Shown: positions 27,807 through 37,417, counted from the first letter of the stretch. The stretch: DNA of 64,000 nucleotides from Rhodospirillales bacterium (GCA_020638365.1 JACKIQ010000001.1:310001-374000), one strand, 5' to 3'. Notes: generated from the letters alone by a model not told the origin. A program made the numbers and translations.

Positions 27807-28706
27807 ATGTTAAGCGGTTTAAGCCCAGCGCAAAAGGGGATTTTTCTTGCGATTGCAGGTTTTAGCGCCTTCGCGGTGTCGGATACCTGCGCTAAGTGGC
27901 TATCGCAGACCTACAGTATCGAGGCCGCGATCGCCTATATCAGCCTGTTTTCAGTCTTGTGCGGCGTGCTTGCCTCGCCGCTGCTGGGTGGGCTGGGGCG
28001 CACGATCGGAACCAAGAAGAAACATATTCACCTCGGCCGGGCGGTGAGCAACGTGTTTATCGCCTTTTTCGTAGTGCAGGCGTTCGCGCACCTGCCGCTG
28101 ACCACGGTGTACACGATCCTGTTCCTTGCCCCTTTTATCGTGACGCTTCTGGCCATTCCCGTGCACGGGGAGAAGGTCAGCCCCCGGCACTGGCTGGTGA
28201 TCGCTGCCGGGTTTTCGGGGATTCTGGTTGCTTTTCCGCCGGGGACGGGTTCATACAATCTCTGGGTGCTTTCGGCTTTCGCCGCGACGTTTTTTATCGC
28301 CACGCTTGGCCTGCTGGCGCGCAAGCTTGGCCCGGACGAAACCGTTTTGTCGCTGTCCCTGTATCCCAGTTCGCTGGCCGCGCTGGTCTTTCTGAGCATG
28401 GCGCTCTGGCAGGGCGCGTATCCTAGCCTGTCTGACCTGCCGATTTTCATGCTGGGCGGGATTATGGTGACCATGGGGCTGAGCTGTATCGGCCACGCGT
28501 TCCGGATTTCGCGGTATGCGGTCGTGTCGCCGTTCAACTATTTGCAGATGATCTGGGCGCTGATTTTCGGGGCGGTGCTATTCAGGGACGCGCCAGAATC
28601 GAATATGCTGCTGGGGGCCGCGATTATTATCGGCAGCGGTCTGACCCTGATCCTGATGGAGCGGAACGGGCGGCGACGTCAGGCATCATCGCCCTCGTCG
28701 TTATAA
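27807..28706 (+). CDS. EamA/DMT-family transporter
   Basis: The 299-residue protein has ten predicted transmembrane helices in two EamA halves of about 140 residues. The first begins KGIFLAIAGFSAFAVSDTCAKW and the second begins with LWVLSAFAATFFIATLGLLARKL. The end of the second half (YAVVSPFNYLQMIWALIFG) is characteristic of the family. Drug/metabolite transporters export or exchange small molecules; the substrate is unknown. Its 3' end overlaps the last 28 bases of the convergent ArfA-like ORF. Confidence 0.92.
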   Translation: MLSGLSPAQKGIFLAIAGFSAFAVSDTCAKWLSQTYSIEAAIAYISLFSVLCGVLASPLLGGLGRTIGTKKKHIHLGRAVSNVFIAFFVVQAFAHLPLTTVYTILFLAPFIVTLLAIPVHGEKVSPRHWLVIAAGFSGILVAFPPGTGSYNLWVLSAFAATFFIATLGLLARKLGPDETVLSLSLYPSSLAALVFLSMALWQGAYPSLSDLPIFMLGGIMVTMGLSCIGHAFRISRYAVVSPFNYLQMIWALIFGAVLFRDAPESNMLLGAAIIIGSGLTLILMERNGRRRQASSPSSL

Positions 28707-28833
28707 GATTTCTCTTTCTTTTTCCGGCTGTAGCGGGTTTTGAGTTCGACGACGCGCTGTTTATATTTGGGCGTGTAGAGGTCTCTGGCCACGGCGCTGC
28801 GGCGCTTATTGGGTTTTGTTTTCTTCTTGCGGG

Positions 28834-28837
<4 letters not shown>
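28679..28837 (-). CDS. small basic protein, ArfA-like ribosome-rescue factor candidate
   Basis: From the ATG at 28837, which overlaps the rarA stop as ATGA, the product has 52 residues. It is very basic (MTRKKKTKPNKRRSAVARDL) and then reads YTPKYKQRVVELKTRYSRKK. The pattern of a short Leu-rich element, QRVV, and a Lys-rich Y-x-R-K segment resembles the ArfA family (L-x-x-P-x-(F/Y)-x-x-R-V-V-x-x-x-x-G-x-x-S-Y-x-R-K), which helps release stalled ribosomes. The match is by eye and the GKGSY core is weak. It overlaps the end of the convergent DMT gene by 28 bases. Confidence 0.4.
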
Positions 28838-30180
<1,343 letters not shown>

Positions 30181-30247
30181 TTTCTTGACCTGTCACGCTG
30201 AATGTGGAATATAGCGCCTTTATTGGTGTCCTGTTAAGGTCAAAACC

Positions 30248-31258
30248 ATGGAAACGCAGCGCCTGGACTATACACAAGACGTGGCGGCAGCAACCGAAGC
30301 GGTCTACCAGACCTTGTCCCGCCACTATGCGATGGACCATTGGAAGTCTCTGGCTCCCTATATCTATGAAATCAACCGCCTGAAAAAAGAGAAGAACGCC
30401 GTCATCCTGGCGCATAACTATATGACGCCGGATATTTTTTTCGGGGTCGGCGATATTGTGGGCGACTCCCTTAAGCTGGCGCAGGAAGCGGCTAAGACCG
30501 ATGCCGACCTGATTATCCAGTGTGGTGTGCATTTTATGGCGGAGACGTCAAAAATTCTCTGTCCGCAGAAAAAGGTCATTATTCCGGATAAGCTTGCCGG
30601 GTGTTCGCTTTCCGAGTCTATTACCGGGGCTGATGTTCGGGCGCTCAAGGAAAAATATCCGGGGATTCCGGTCGTGACCTATGTGAACACTTCGGCGGAC
30701 GTGAAGGCGGAATCGGATGTGTGCTGTACTTCTTCCAACGCGCTCAAGATCGTCAATGCGCTGGGGCAGCAAGGGCATGACACCGTGATCATGACGCCGG
30801 ACAAGTTTCTGGCGCAGAACGTGGCTGCGCAAACGAATGTGAAGATTATCTACTGGGAAGGGACATGCATGGTGCATGAGCGCTTTACTCCACAGGACAT
30901 CACGGATATGCGCAAGCAGTATGACGATATCGTCGTGCTGGCGCACCCGGAATGTCCGCCGGAGGTGATCGCGGTTTCCGATTATTCGGGATCGACCGCG
31001 CAGATGGATAAATACGTGAAAGAAAAGCAGCCTAAACGGGCGATGCTGATGACCGAATGTTCTATGAGCGATAATATCGCCGCCGCCAATCCCGATGTCC
31101 AGATGATCGGCACGTGCCAGATGTGCCCGCATATGAAACGGATCACGCTGCCGAAAATTCTCAAGGCCCTGCAAACCGAGGGGCCGGAGGTCGTGATTGA
31201 TCCCGAAATCTCCGAACGCGCGAAAAAGGCGGTCGTGCGGATGCTTGAGCTGAGTTAA
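30248..31258 (+). CDS. nadA: quinolinate synthase NadA
   Basis: NadA condenses iminoaspartate with dihydroxyacetone phosphate to quinolinate in NAD synthesis, using a [4Fe-4S] cluster. The 336-residue protein has the three repeated domains and the three cluster Cys in ETSKILCPQKK, YWEGTCMVHE and GTCQMCPHMK (one of the two Cys in the last). HNYMTPDIFFGVGDIVGDSL near residue 57 is the first substrate-binding block. nadC follows after 74 bases, but no nadB (aspartate oxidase) is present, so iminoaspartate must come from a gene elsewhere. Confidence 0.97.
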   Translation: METQRLDYTQDVAAATEAVYQTLSRHYAMDHWKSLAPYIYEINRLKKEKNAVILAHNYMTPDIFFGVGDIVGDSLKLAQEAAKTDADLIIQCGVHFMAETSKILCPQKKVIIPDKLAGCSLSESITGADVRALKEKYPGIPVVTYVNTSADVKAESDVCCTSSNALKIVNALGQQGHDTVIMTPDKFLAQNVAAQTNVKIIYWEGTCMVHERFTPQDITDMRKQYDDIVVLAHPECPPEVIAVSDYSGSTAQMDKYVKEKQPKRAMLMTECSMSDNIAAANPDVQMIGTCQMCPHMKRITLPKILKALQTEGPEVVIDPEISERAKKAVVRMLELS

Positions 31259-31332
31259 GCTCCTTCTACCTTAAGCGTTTGTTTTTTCACCTTTTTATGA
31301 TAAAACTTCCCTAGATCAGAAGAAGGTGATGT

Positions 31333-32193
31333 ATGGAACTTTCGCCAATACTCGTTGAAAAAATAGTTCGTGCCGCTCTGGAAGAAGATCTCGGGCACGG
31401 GCATGACATTACGACAAAAGCCATCGTCGCGCGCGGCACGAATGTCCGCTGCGTTCTGCGTGCCCGAAAAGACGGGGTTCTTGCAGGACTGGCGCCCTGC
31501 ATGCTGACCTTTGCGCTATGTGTTCCCGATGCGCAGCTTGAACTGGAGGTTAATGACGGGGCTTTGCTTAAGGAAGGGCAGAGCATCGCAACAATCTCCG
31601 GGGAGGCTTCGGGTATCCTGACGGCGGAGCGCACAGGGTTGAATTTCCTGATTCATCTTTCGGGGATCGCCACGATGACGCGCCGTTATGTCGATGCGGT
31701 GCGCGATACGAGCGCGAAAATCTGCGATACGCGAAAAACTCTTCCGGGCTTGCGGACGTTGCAGAAATACGCGGTGCGGAAGGGTGGCGGCCACAACCAC
31801 CGTTTCGGGCTGGATGACGCGATCCTGATCAAGGATAATCACATTGCCGTTGCGGGGAGCATTGAAACCGCGCTGCGCCTTGCCCGGCAAAATTCCGGCC
31901 ATATGGTGCGGGTGGAGATCGAAGTGGATTCGCTGGCGCAGCTTGACGAGGTTCTCGCGTTTCAGAAAAAAAACGGCGGGGTAGACGTGGTGATGTTCGA
32001 TAATTTCGCTCTGCCCGATCTTAAAAAGGCCGTGAAAAAAGTTGACGGCGTGCTGGTCACGGAGGCTTCGGGCGGCGTCACGCTTGAGACCGTCAAGGCG
32101 ATTGCCGAAACGGGGGTGGATTATATATCCGTTGGGGCCTTGACCCATTCCGCTCCGGCGCTGGATATCGGGCTGGATTTCGAGACGGCCTAA
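31333..32193 (+). CDS. nadC: nicotinate-nucleotide pyrophosphorylase (quinolinate phosphoribosyltransferase)
   Basis: NadC turns quinolinate and PRPP into nicotinate mononucleotide. The 286-residue protein has the family blocks EEDLGHGHDITTKAI at 17-31, SGEASGILTAERTGLNFL near 92, DTRKTLPGLRTLQKYAVRKG near 135 (the PRPP-contacting Arg and Lys), HNHRFGL, IKDNHIAVAG and VEIEVDSL. Length is normal. AAGGTG precedes the ATG. It ends with a four-base overlap with the convergent membrane-protein gene. Confidence 0.97.
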   Translation: MELSPILVEKIVRAALEEDLGHGHDITTKAIVARGTNVRCVLRARKDGVLAGLAPCMLTFALCVPDAQLELEVNDGALLKEGQSIATISGEASGILTAERTGLNFLIHLSGIATMTRRYVDAVRDTSAKICDTRKTLPGLRTLQKYAVRKGGGHNHRFGLDDAILIKDNHIAVAGSIETALRLARQNSGHMVRVEIEVDSLAQLDEVLAFQKKNGGVDVVMFDNFALPDLKKAVKKVDGVLVTEASGGVTLETVKAIAETGVDYISVGALTHSAPALDIGLDFETA

Positions 32194-32612
32194 GGTTTTT
32201 TCTTCAGGCAGGCGGGAAGGCTGACGCACAGGCTGCCGAGCAGTCCCATGAGCATATCGCCCATCGTGTCGGTCACACTGCCCTGCGCGTGCTTGCCGAA
32301 ATAATTGTCCGCGATCCATTCCGCGAATTCCCAGCCGACTGTCGCCTTGGCCGTTAAAGCGGTCAGAAGAATGAACAGCGATATGGCGGTGTGTTTGCCC
32401 AGAAATTTTTCGGCGTGCGGGGCCTGCGTCGCGGTGTAGAAAAAATAGCAGATCACGACCCCGCCGATAAAATGCATGGGAATGTCGAGGGAGGGGTAAT
32501 GATCGTAGGCATTAAAGCCTTCGGAAGCGATGGCGTGGACGATGAATACGCCCAGGGGCGCCCATCCGGCGCGGCGCAACGTCGTGAGCACGAAGGTTGT
32601 GAAGTCTTTCAT
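32190..32612 (-). CDS. small conserved membrane protein, DUF2238-like
   Basis: The 140-residue protein has four predicted transmembrane helices. Charged residues within or next to helices are notable: SLDIPMHFIGG at 41-51, VGWEFAEWIAD at 92-102 and SVTDTMGDMLMG at 112-123. The last two resemble the WE...E and DT...D signatures of the DUF2238 membrane family; function is unknown. Its start overlaps the stop of the DUF1489 gene by four bases, so the two are translated together. Confidence 0.6.
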   Translation of the reverse strand: MKDFTTFVLTTLRRAGWAPLGVFIVHAIASEGFNAYDHYPSLDIPMHFIGGVVICYFFYTATQAPHAEKFLGKHTAISLFILLTALTAKATVGWEFAEWIADNYFGKHAQGSVTDTMGDMLMGLLGSLCVSLPACLKKKP

Positions 32613-33049
32613 AAAATCCCCGCCTTCCTGAGTTCCTCCTCCATTTCGGGGGAGATTTCCTCGTCATCCTGCCCGGTGTAGAGACCTTTATCGGGCGGAG
32701 CGTCGGAAGGTTTGAAATAGCGCCAGCCCTGAAACGGGCGTTTGGGCGCAGCAATCGTTTCGATCATTTGCGCGGACTGGACGATCATGCACATCGTGCC
32801 TTTATGTTCGGTATTAACCGTTTCAAAACCGAGGATGGCGTGGCGGCAGCGGATGCGGTTTTTAATCACGCGGAAGAGCGAGCCGCCGGATTTTATAATC
32901 TCCTCCCCGCGCGTGGGTTTGTGGCGCGTCCAGCACGGGGTGGCCGGGCGGCCGTGATAATCGAAGATCACGGTCTGTTGCCAGTCGTAATAATCCTTCA
33001 AATCGTCAACGCCGACGACGAGCTTGATGATGTGGATGGACGGGTTCAT
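32609..33049 (-). CDS. DUF1489 family protein
   Basis: The 146-residue protein starts IHIIKLVVGVDDLKDYYDWQ (residues 5-24) and continues with TRHKPTRGEEIIKSGGSLFRVIK and RHAILGFE, the usual DUF1489 sequence blocks. The family is essentially alphaproteobacterial and has no assigned function. It is a small soluble protein with an acidic C-terminal tail (EEISPEMEEEL). It overlaps the downstream membrane-protein gene by four bases. Confidence 0.85.
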   Translation of the reverse strand: MNPSIHIIKLVVGVDDLKDYYDWQQTVIFDYHGRPATPCWTRHKPTRGEEIIKSGGSLFRVIKNRIRCRHAILGFETVNTEHKGTMCMIVQSAQMIETIAAPKRPFQGWRYFKPSDAPPDKGLYTGQDDEEISPEMEEELRKAGIL

Positions 33050-33093
33050 GCGCGGGATTTTAGAGCGGTTTGCGCGCCTTTTTCAAGAGGCTG

Positions 33094-33318
33094 CTAATCC
33101 TGCTCCGGGGAACAGTATGGCGGGGTTCCGTCGCGCTTATACCGCTCGATCTGCTCTTCGGTGCAGCCCTGCCGACGCTGGTAATCCGCGATTTTTTCTT
33201 CCCTTTCAGTCTGCCCGGGCCTGCTTTCCGGCTGCTCGTTCATGCCGACGGCAAAGAGCGCGGCCAGACCGACCCCCTTGAGCAATCCGTAAATCCTGTT
33301 TTTCGTGCCCTGGTTCAT
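33094..33318 (-). CDS. small hypothetical protein with one membrane segment
   Basis: The start is taken at the ATG at 33318 (MNQGTKNRIYG) because AAAGGGAG lies upstream; an in-frame start at 33372 would be before that site. The 74-residue product has a short hydrophobic helix (LKGVGLAALFAVGM, residues 13-26) followed by a charged soluble tail with two Cys (QGCTEEQ and PYCSPEQ). No family is recognised. The leader has a hairpin that covers its ribosome site. Confidence 0.5.
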   Translation of the reverse strand: MNQGTKNRIYGLLKGVGLAALFAVGMNEQPESRPGQTEREEKIADYQRRQGCTEEQIERYKRDGTPPYCSPEQD

Positions 33319-33324
33319 AGTGCG

Positions 33325-33346
33325 CACTCCCTTTCGGGTGGGAGTG
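33325..33346 (-). promoter_or_regulatory. hairpin covering the ribosome-binding site of the 33318 gene
   Basis: CACTCCC (33325-33331) pairs with GGGAGTG (33340-33346) across an eight-base loop. On the minus strand this stem includes the GGGAG ribosome site six bases before the start codon. The 10-bp perfect palindrome AGTGCGCACT overlaps it at 33319-33328. Such a stem could lower translation initiation. Confidence 0.4.
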
Positions 33347-33410
33347 ATACAGACAAAGGCGGGAAAAATCAATATATTCTTCGGGTTACGGGTTTTTATG
33401 GGAGGATTAT

Positions 33411-33668
33411 GTGCGGATTACCGTGAAGTTGACGCCGGGGGCGAAGAAGAACGAGGTGGGCGATTGGGAAACGGATGCCGCCGGGGCGCGGTTTTTGAGG
33501 GTTTCCGTTACGGCCGCGCCGGAAAAGGGTAAGGCGAACGCGGCGCTGATCAAGCTTTTGTCCAAGCACTGGGGCGTGCCCAAGAGCGCGATTAAACTCG
33601 TGCGCGGGGAGACCAGCCGGGTGAAGGTGATTGAGGTTGAAGGTAACGAAATCCATTTAAAAGGATAA
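33411..33668 (+). CDS. yggU: YggU/DUF167 family protein
   Basis: The 85-residue protein begins with GTG at 33411 preceded by GGAGG. The DUF167 pattern is clear: VKLTPGAKKNEVGDW at 5-19, then LRVSVTAAPEKGKANAALIK at 29-48 and IKLVRGETSRVKVIEVEG near 61. The family is widespread and of unknown function. It is followed five bases later by a small ORF on the same strand. Confidence 0.92.
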   Translation: MRITVKLTPGAKKNEVGDWETDAAGARFLRVSVTAAPEKGKANAALIKLLSKHWGVPKSAIKLVRGETSRVKVIEVEGNEIHLKG

Positions 33669-33673
33669 ATGCA

Positions 33674-33907
33674 ATGCCGATATGGGAACTTTGGCTTGAA
33701 GAGTATGAAGAGATTGTCGAAGGGAAAGTTGTTAAAGGCGAGGGTTATCACTTTTTTCAAGCAAATTGTGAACACTATGAAAAAAATGTTCGGCGTTGCG
33801 GTGAAAACGCCAAGCGCATATGGACGACTGAAGCTCTGGATTACAACGACGCGCATACAAAGTACCACGCCTATATGGGTTGGGAAGAATACAAGCCTAT
33901 GGAATAA
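33674..33907 (+). CDS. small hypothetical protein, acidic and aromatic
   Basis: The 77-residue protein begins MPIWELWLEEYEEIVEGK and is rich in Glu, Tyr and Trp, with no membrane segment or known domain. AGGA lies about ten bases upstream, partly inside the yggU stop region, which supports translational coupling with yggU. The overlapping 87-residue frame (33669-33932) has a much less protein-like composition. Base composition is more A+T-rich than yggU, suggesting later acquisition. Confidence 0.5.
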   Translation: MPIWELWLEEYEEIVEGKVVKGEGYHFFQANCEHYEKNVRRCGENAKRIWTTEALDYNDAHTKYHAYMGWEEYKPME

Positions 33908-33920
33908 GTTGGGCTTATTC
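33902..33920. terminator. bidirectional hairpin, possible terminator
   Basis: GAATAAG (33902-33908) and CTTATTC (33914-33920) form a perfect 7-bp stem with a TTGGG loop. It lies between the ends of the convergent small ORF and the most distal copy of the sdhB 3' end. The T tract is weak, so termination is only likely. It may be the original terminator of sdhB. Confidence 0.45.
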
Positions 33921-33932
33921 TTAGTGCTCTAA

Positions 33933-33965
33933 AGCCGCTCGACCATCATTTTCTTGATTTCCATG
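33933..33965 (-). repeat. copy 3 of the sdhB 3' end (partial)
   Basis: On the minus strand this segment reads as codons for [11 protein letters not shown] followed by a stop, matching the last codons of sdhB (36425-36456). In sdhB the same positions encode [10 protein letters not shown]. It is not connected to a gene of its own and is a leftover of the sdhB 3' end. It sits just past the stop of the second insert gene. Confidence 0.75.
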
Positions 33966-33974
33966 CTTTTTTGA

Positions 33975-34712
33975 TTATGGGCTAAAGTTGTATAAAGACT
34001 TTCTGCCCACTTCAAAAGTGCCTTTTTTACTAAAGGTTTTTTCTTTTTGACCTTTTTCAGAGGCGGTATCATTAGAGTAAAAATTCACATCAAGTTCCAT
34101 TCTGATTTCCTCAACATCTATTCTCGTCAGTTTTATTGAGCCTTCCCAAATCGTTGAGTAGGAGTAAGAATCAAGCCAAATCAGGGAGCCAAAACGATGC
34201 CCCTCGCATTCTCCGTCTTTAAATTCTATAGTCTCTCCAATAGTTCCAGGTATGGACGGACAATGGAAAAGTAATACTGAAGACCCTTCGTCATCCATTA
34301 CATCTACGTAACCTACTCTAGACAACCACCAAACGCCTATAACCACTCCTTGACCTTCCGCGAGGTTATGCGTTTTTACCAGCCCATCTCTGAAGTTCAG
34401 ACGTGCTGAGTTATATGTTTTTACTAGCCTCTCTAATTCATATGTATCATCTAGGTTTATGTGTATATCGGCATCTTCAATATACAGCATATCTATGTCT
34501 GGTTTTTCATAGCTGCCCGTGTGCGGCTTAGTACCTGAAGAAGTCGAAAGTTGTTCGTTATATTTTTCCTTCTGTTCCCATAAACTGAGTTTGGGCCATA
34601 AATTTATTTCAGGCCATTTAACGGGGTTCGCCCAAAAGAAGTAAGTCAGCTCAAGAAAGAGCAGGCCGAGGCACAGGTAAATCACGATTATATAGTTGTT
34701 TCGCCGCCGCAT
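33975..34712 (-). CDS. hypothetical membrane-anchored protein, insert gene B
   Basis: From the ATG at 34712 (GGAAGG about ten bases upstream; an in-frame GTG lies at 34721) the product has 245 residues. Residues about 6-28 form a transmembrane helix; the rest is a soluble domain. The C-terminal 165 residues resemble the C-terminus of insert gene A: both have Y-I-x-x-A-D, HCPS-x-P-x-x-IG-x-x-IE and GSIKL-x-R followed by a strand rich in charged residues. No known family is recognised. Composition is A+T-rich relative to neighbours. The gene is enclosed by copies 2 and 3 of the sdhB 3' end. Confidence 0.6.
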   Translation of the reverse strand: MRRRNNYIIVIYLCLGLLFLELTYFFWANPVKWPEINLWPKLSLWEQKEKYNEQLSTSSGTKPHTGSYEKPDIDMLYIEDADIHINLDDTYELERLVKTYNSARLNFRDGLVKTHNLAEGQGVVIGVWWLSRVGYVDVMDDEGSSVLLFHCPSIPGTIGETIEFKDGECEGHRFGSLIWLDSYSYSTIWEGSIKLTRIDVEEIRMELDVNFYSNDTASEKGQKEKTFSKKGTFEVGRKSLYNFSP

Positions 34713-34725
34713 TTTGCGCACTGCC

Positions 34726-34820
34726 TTCCCTACAGGGCCGAACTTCTCCCGAAGTTCATCATGCTCTATTTGCGGGGGGCTGTCACCTCAGAGGCGCTCG
34801 ACCATCATTTTCTTTATTTT
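34726..34820 (-). repeat. copy 2 of the sdhB 3' end plus downstream flank
   Basis: About 95 bases match 36363-36456 with about eight differences, including the codons for [12 protein letters not shown] and the sequence after the sdhB stop. It contains the inverted repeat GAACTTC-TCCC-GAAGTTC. It lies directly after the stop of insert gene A, with one or two bases of overlap, and ends about ten bases before the start of gene B. Confidence 0.9.
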
Positions 34821-36342
34821 AATACGGGTTCAACTCCTCGACAGCCTTTCTCTGAGCTGTATAGGTACCCTTAACCGCCACGGGGTCTTTCCGGGTTCGG
34901 TGTCCGTTCTCATCGAGATCGATTGACGCGAAGAGCATATCTACCTCCAGGCTGATTTGATCTTTTTCCAAACGTTCAAGCTTTATTGAGCCTTTCAAGG
35001 CCGTTCCATAGTGACCGCCATTCTCATACCAAACAGTGGAAGCGGACGACAGATAGCTCTCACATTCTTGGTACGTGTACTCAATTACATCGCCGATCTT
35101 TTCGGGCAAAGACGGGCAGTGGAGAGTAATATTTTCAAAGGCTTCATCATCTATAAGCCTTTTGTAGCCGGGGTAAAAAGTGCGAATTGTCAAGATTGCC
35201 CCTTCTCCCATTTTTATGCCGTGTTTTGAAATTAAAATATCCCTGTGGAGCGAACTTACCTCGTTTGGACGATGTTTTTTTATCAAAGAATCAATATCAT
35301 TGATACTCTCCGCAAAGTCCGCGTTTTTTATATAAAATACGCTTACGATTGGATCCTGCTCCTTATCTTTTGGTTGTTTTTTTTGATTTATCCAATCGTC
35401 ACCAGCAAAGTATATTTCTTCTCCTGAATCCGGGGGTATTTTAAGTCTTTCATTAAGGTCGGTTAATGTAACCTGTTTTTCTGACAACCTCTCGACGAGT
35501 TTTACTTCGATTTTTTTCGAGTAAGAAAAGCCGAAGTCTAAAATATCTTGATACCTACTTCCACCTCCAGAAAGCTCTCCTGTCGCTGACTCTAGATATC
35601 CTTTTGACAAATTGAAGATGTGTATCCCTTCGTATGAACAAGAAAAATCATCATTTTGGCCTATTTCTTCTGAAGTAGTGCGAAGATTTTCCATGAACGT
35701 ATATTTATACGATACCAACTCATCCCCCGCTAAAGTTTTTGAAATTTTTTTCAAGGTTATTCTTGTCGCAGAATTGATCTTTTCGATTTTATGCTTCTCA
35801 GGGACATTAAGACAAAATGGTAAACCTCCGGTGTAACTAAAATAAATCATGTTTTTTTCATTTTCGGGTTCGGGAATCAAAGGCAACATGGAGTCCTCAC
35901 CGGAAGGCGCCTTTGCGATATCTGTAGAGAGGTCTTCAAGCAAGAATTCAGGCGGAAGCCTTAACATGGATGATAAGATTTTTTGTTCGGGATAAGAATC
36001 CTTAGACAGGTTGACTAGTGATGAGGGGTATGTCCTGCCTTCCTGATTAAAAATAAAACTTATAATGGAGGTATGAGATTTATTTGATAAATCCTGAAGT
36101 GATGCGAAAAAAAGATTTGAGGGTTGACGTATAGCCGTGATGACGAGACTTTGTTCGGACACGTTTGATGTGCCCTCATAAACGGTATATCTATATTCAA
36201 GCCCTTCATATTGTTCACTTTGCCGCCAACTCAAATCCTTTAGCCTGCCGTCATCGGCTGCCTGAGCCAGAAATACCAGCGATACGGCGGCAAACCCGCA
36301 GATCAGCAGAATAATCAGGGTTTTGTGTACGCTTATTCGCAT
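34819..36342 (-). CDS. hypothetical secreted protein, insert gene A
   Basis: The 507-residue protein has an N-terminal signal peptide (RISVHKTLIILLICGFAAV, cleavage near AQA-AD at about 29). The mature part is a beta-rich extracytoplasmic protein with no family I recognise. Its C-terminal 165 residues (about 340-507) are paralogous to gene B: YIKNADF, HCPSLPEKIGDVIEYTY, LKGSIKLERLEKDQISLEVD. The composition is clearly A+T-rich, for example many AAA, TTT and AAT codons. It lies just past the sdhB stop, starting 83 bases after it, and is followed by copy 2 of the sdhB 3' end. It is probably imported DNA. Confidence 0.65.
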   Translation of the reverse strand: MRISVHKTLIILLICGFAAVSLVFLAQAADDGRLKDLSWRQSEQYEGLEYRYTVYEGTSNVSEQSLVITAIRQPSNLFFASLQDLSNKSHTSIISFIFNQEGRTYPSSLVNLSKDSYPEQKILSSMLRLPPEFLLEDLSTDIAKAPSGEDSMLPLIPEPENEKNMIYFSYTGGLPFCLNVPEKHKIEKINSATRITLKKISKTLAGDELVSYKYTFMENLRTTSEEIGQNDDFSCSYEGIHIFNLSKGYLESATGELSGGGSRYQDILDFGFSYSKKIEVKLVERLSEKQVTLTDLNERLKIPPDSGEEIYFAGDDWINQKKQPKDKEQDPIVSVFYIKNADFAESINDIDSLIKKHRPNEVSSLHRDILISKHGIKMGEGAILTIRTFYPGYKRLIDDEAFENITLHCPSLPEKIGDVIEYTYQECESYLSSASTVWYENGGHYGTALKGSIKLERLEKDQISLEVDMLFASIDLDENGHRTRKDPVAVKGTYTAQRKAVEELNPY

Positions 36343-36362
36343 GCCGAGCGCTTTCTTTCGGG

Positions 36363-36456
36363 CTCCCTACAGGACCGAACTTCTCCCGAAGTTCATCATG
36401 CTCTATTTGCGGAAGGCTGTCACGTCAGAGGCGTTCGACCATCATTTTCTTGATTT
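36363..36456 (-). repeat. copy 1: genuine sdhB 3' end and flank
   Basis: This is the reference copy: the last ten codons of sdhB, its stop at 36425 and about 62 bases after it, including the inverted repeat GAACTTC-TCCC-GAAGTTC. It is repeated at 34726-34820 and, in part, at 33933-33965. Confidence 0.9.
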
Positions 36457-37234
36457 CGGCGATGGCCTTGGCGGGGTTCAACCCCTTGGGACACGTGTTC
36501 GTGCAGTTCATGATCGTGTGGCAGCGGTAGAGGCGGAACGGGTCTTCGAGCGCGTCCAGACGCTCCCCGGCGGCCTCGTCGCGGCTGTCCACGATCCAGC
36601 GGTAGGCCTGCAACAGCACGGCGGGGCCGAGGAAGCGGTCGCCGTTCCACCAGTAAGACGGGCAGGAGGTCGAGCAGCAGAAGCACAGGATGCATCCGGC
36701 GGGGCCGTGGCCGTCCGCGCCGTTGAGGACGTCCGAATGTTCGGGGGTCTGCAGGCGTTCCCGGTTCGGCGCGGGGCTGTCGGTTTTCAGCCACGGCTCG
36801 ATGGCCGCGTATTGCGCGTAGACATGGTTTAAATCGGGCACGAGGTCCTTGACCACCGGCATATGCGGCAGGGGCGTGACCTTGACGTCGCCCTGACAGT
36901 CGGCGATGGCTTTTGTGCATGCGAGGGTATTTGTGCCGTCGATATTCATGGCGCAGGAGCCGCAGATTCCCTCCCGGCAGGAGCGGCGGAGGGTGAGGGT
37001 CGAGTCGACCTCGTTCTTGATATGGAGCAACGCGTCCAGAACCATCGGGCCGCACTGGTCGAGGTCGATGGTGATATTGTCCATGCGGGGGTTTTTGGCT
37101 TCGCCCTTTTCGTTCACATCATCCGGGTCCCAGCGGTAGATGCTGAAGGTTTTTGCGCGCTTGGCGCCGTTTGCCGCGTCTATCTTCTCGCCCTTGCGGA
37201 CGACGGAGTTTTTCGGAAGGGTCAGTTCGGCCAT
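36425..37234 (-). CDS. sdhB: succinate dehydrogenase iron-sulfur subunit
   Basis: SdhB passes electrons from the flavoprotein to quinone. The 269-residue protein has the [2Fe-2S] motif [16 protein letters not shown] near 85, the [4Fe-4S] motif [16 protein letters not shown] near 176, and the [3Fe-4S] motif [17 protein letters not shown] near 233. Length is normal. It lies 2 kb from sdhA, separated by a GGDEF gene on the same strand and an unknown gene on the opposite strand, whereas sdhCDAB is normally contiguous. Its 3' end is repeated twice downstream. Confidence 0.97.
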   Translation of the reverse strand: MAELTLPKNSVVRKGEKIDAANGAKRAKTFSIYRWDPDDVNEKGEAKNPRMDNITIDLDQCGPMVLDALLHIKNEVDSTLTLRRSCREGICGSCAMNIDGTNTLACTKAIADCQGDVKVTPLPHMPVVKDLVPDLNHVYAQYAAIEPWLKTDSPAPNRERLQTPEHSDVLNGADGHGPAGCILCFCCSTSCPSYWWNGDRFLGPAVLLQAYRWIVDSRDEAAGERLDALEDPFRLYRCHTIMNCTNTCPKGLNPAKAIAEIKKMMVERL

Positions 37235-37417
37235 GGGAAAATGCCCCGGAAAGAGTTCTCGTTCCCATGAAGTTAGTCCTAATGACCGAAAAAGTGAAGC
37301 CCCCGCGAACCGGAAAAGACCCTGTTTATGCTCATGAATTCGATTTTTTGCTGATAAGGCGGCGGCGCTCTGCTATAACACATAAAAAACATTATACATA
37401 TTAGCGGCGACAGAGCT

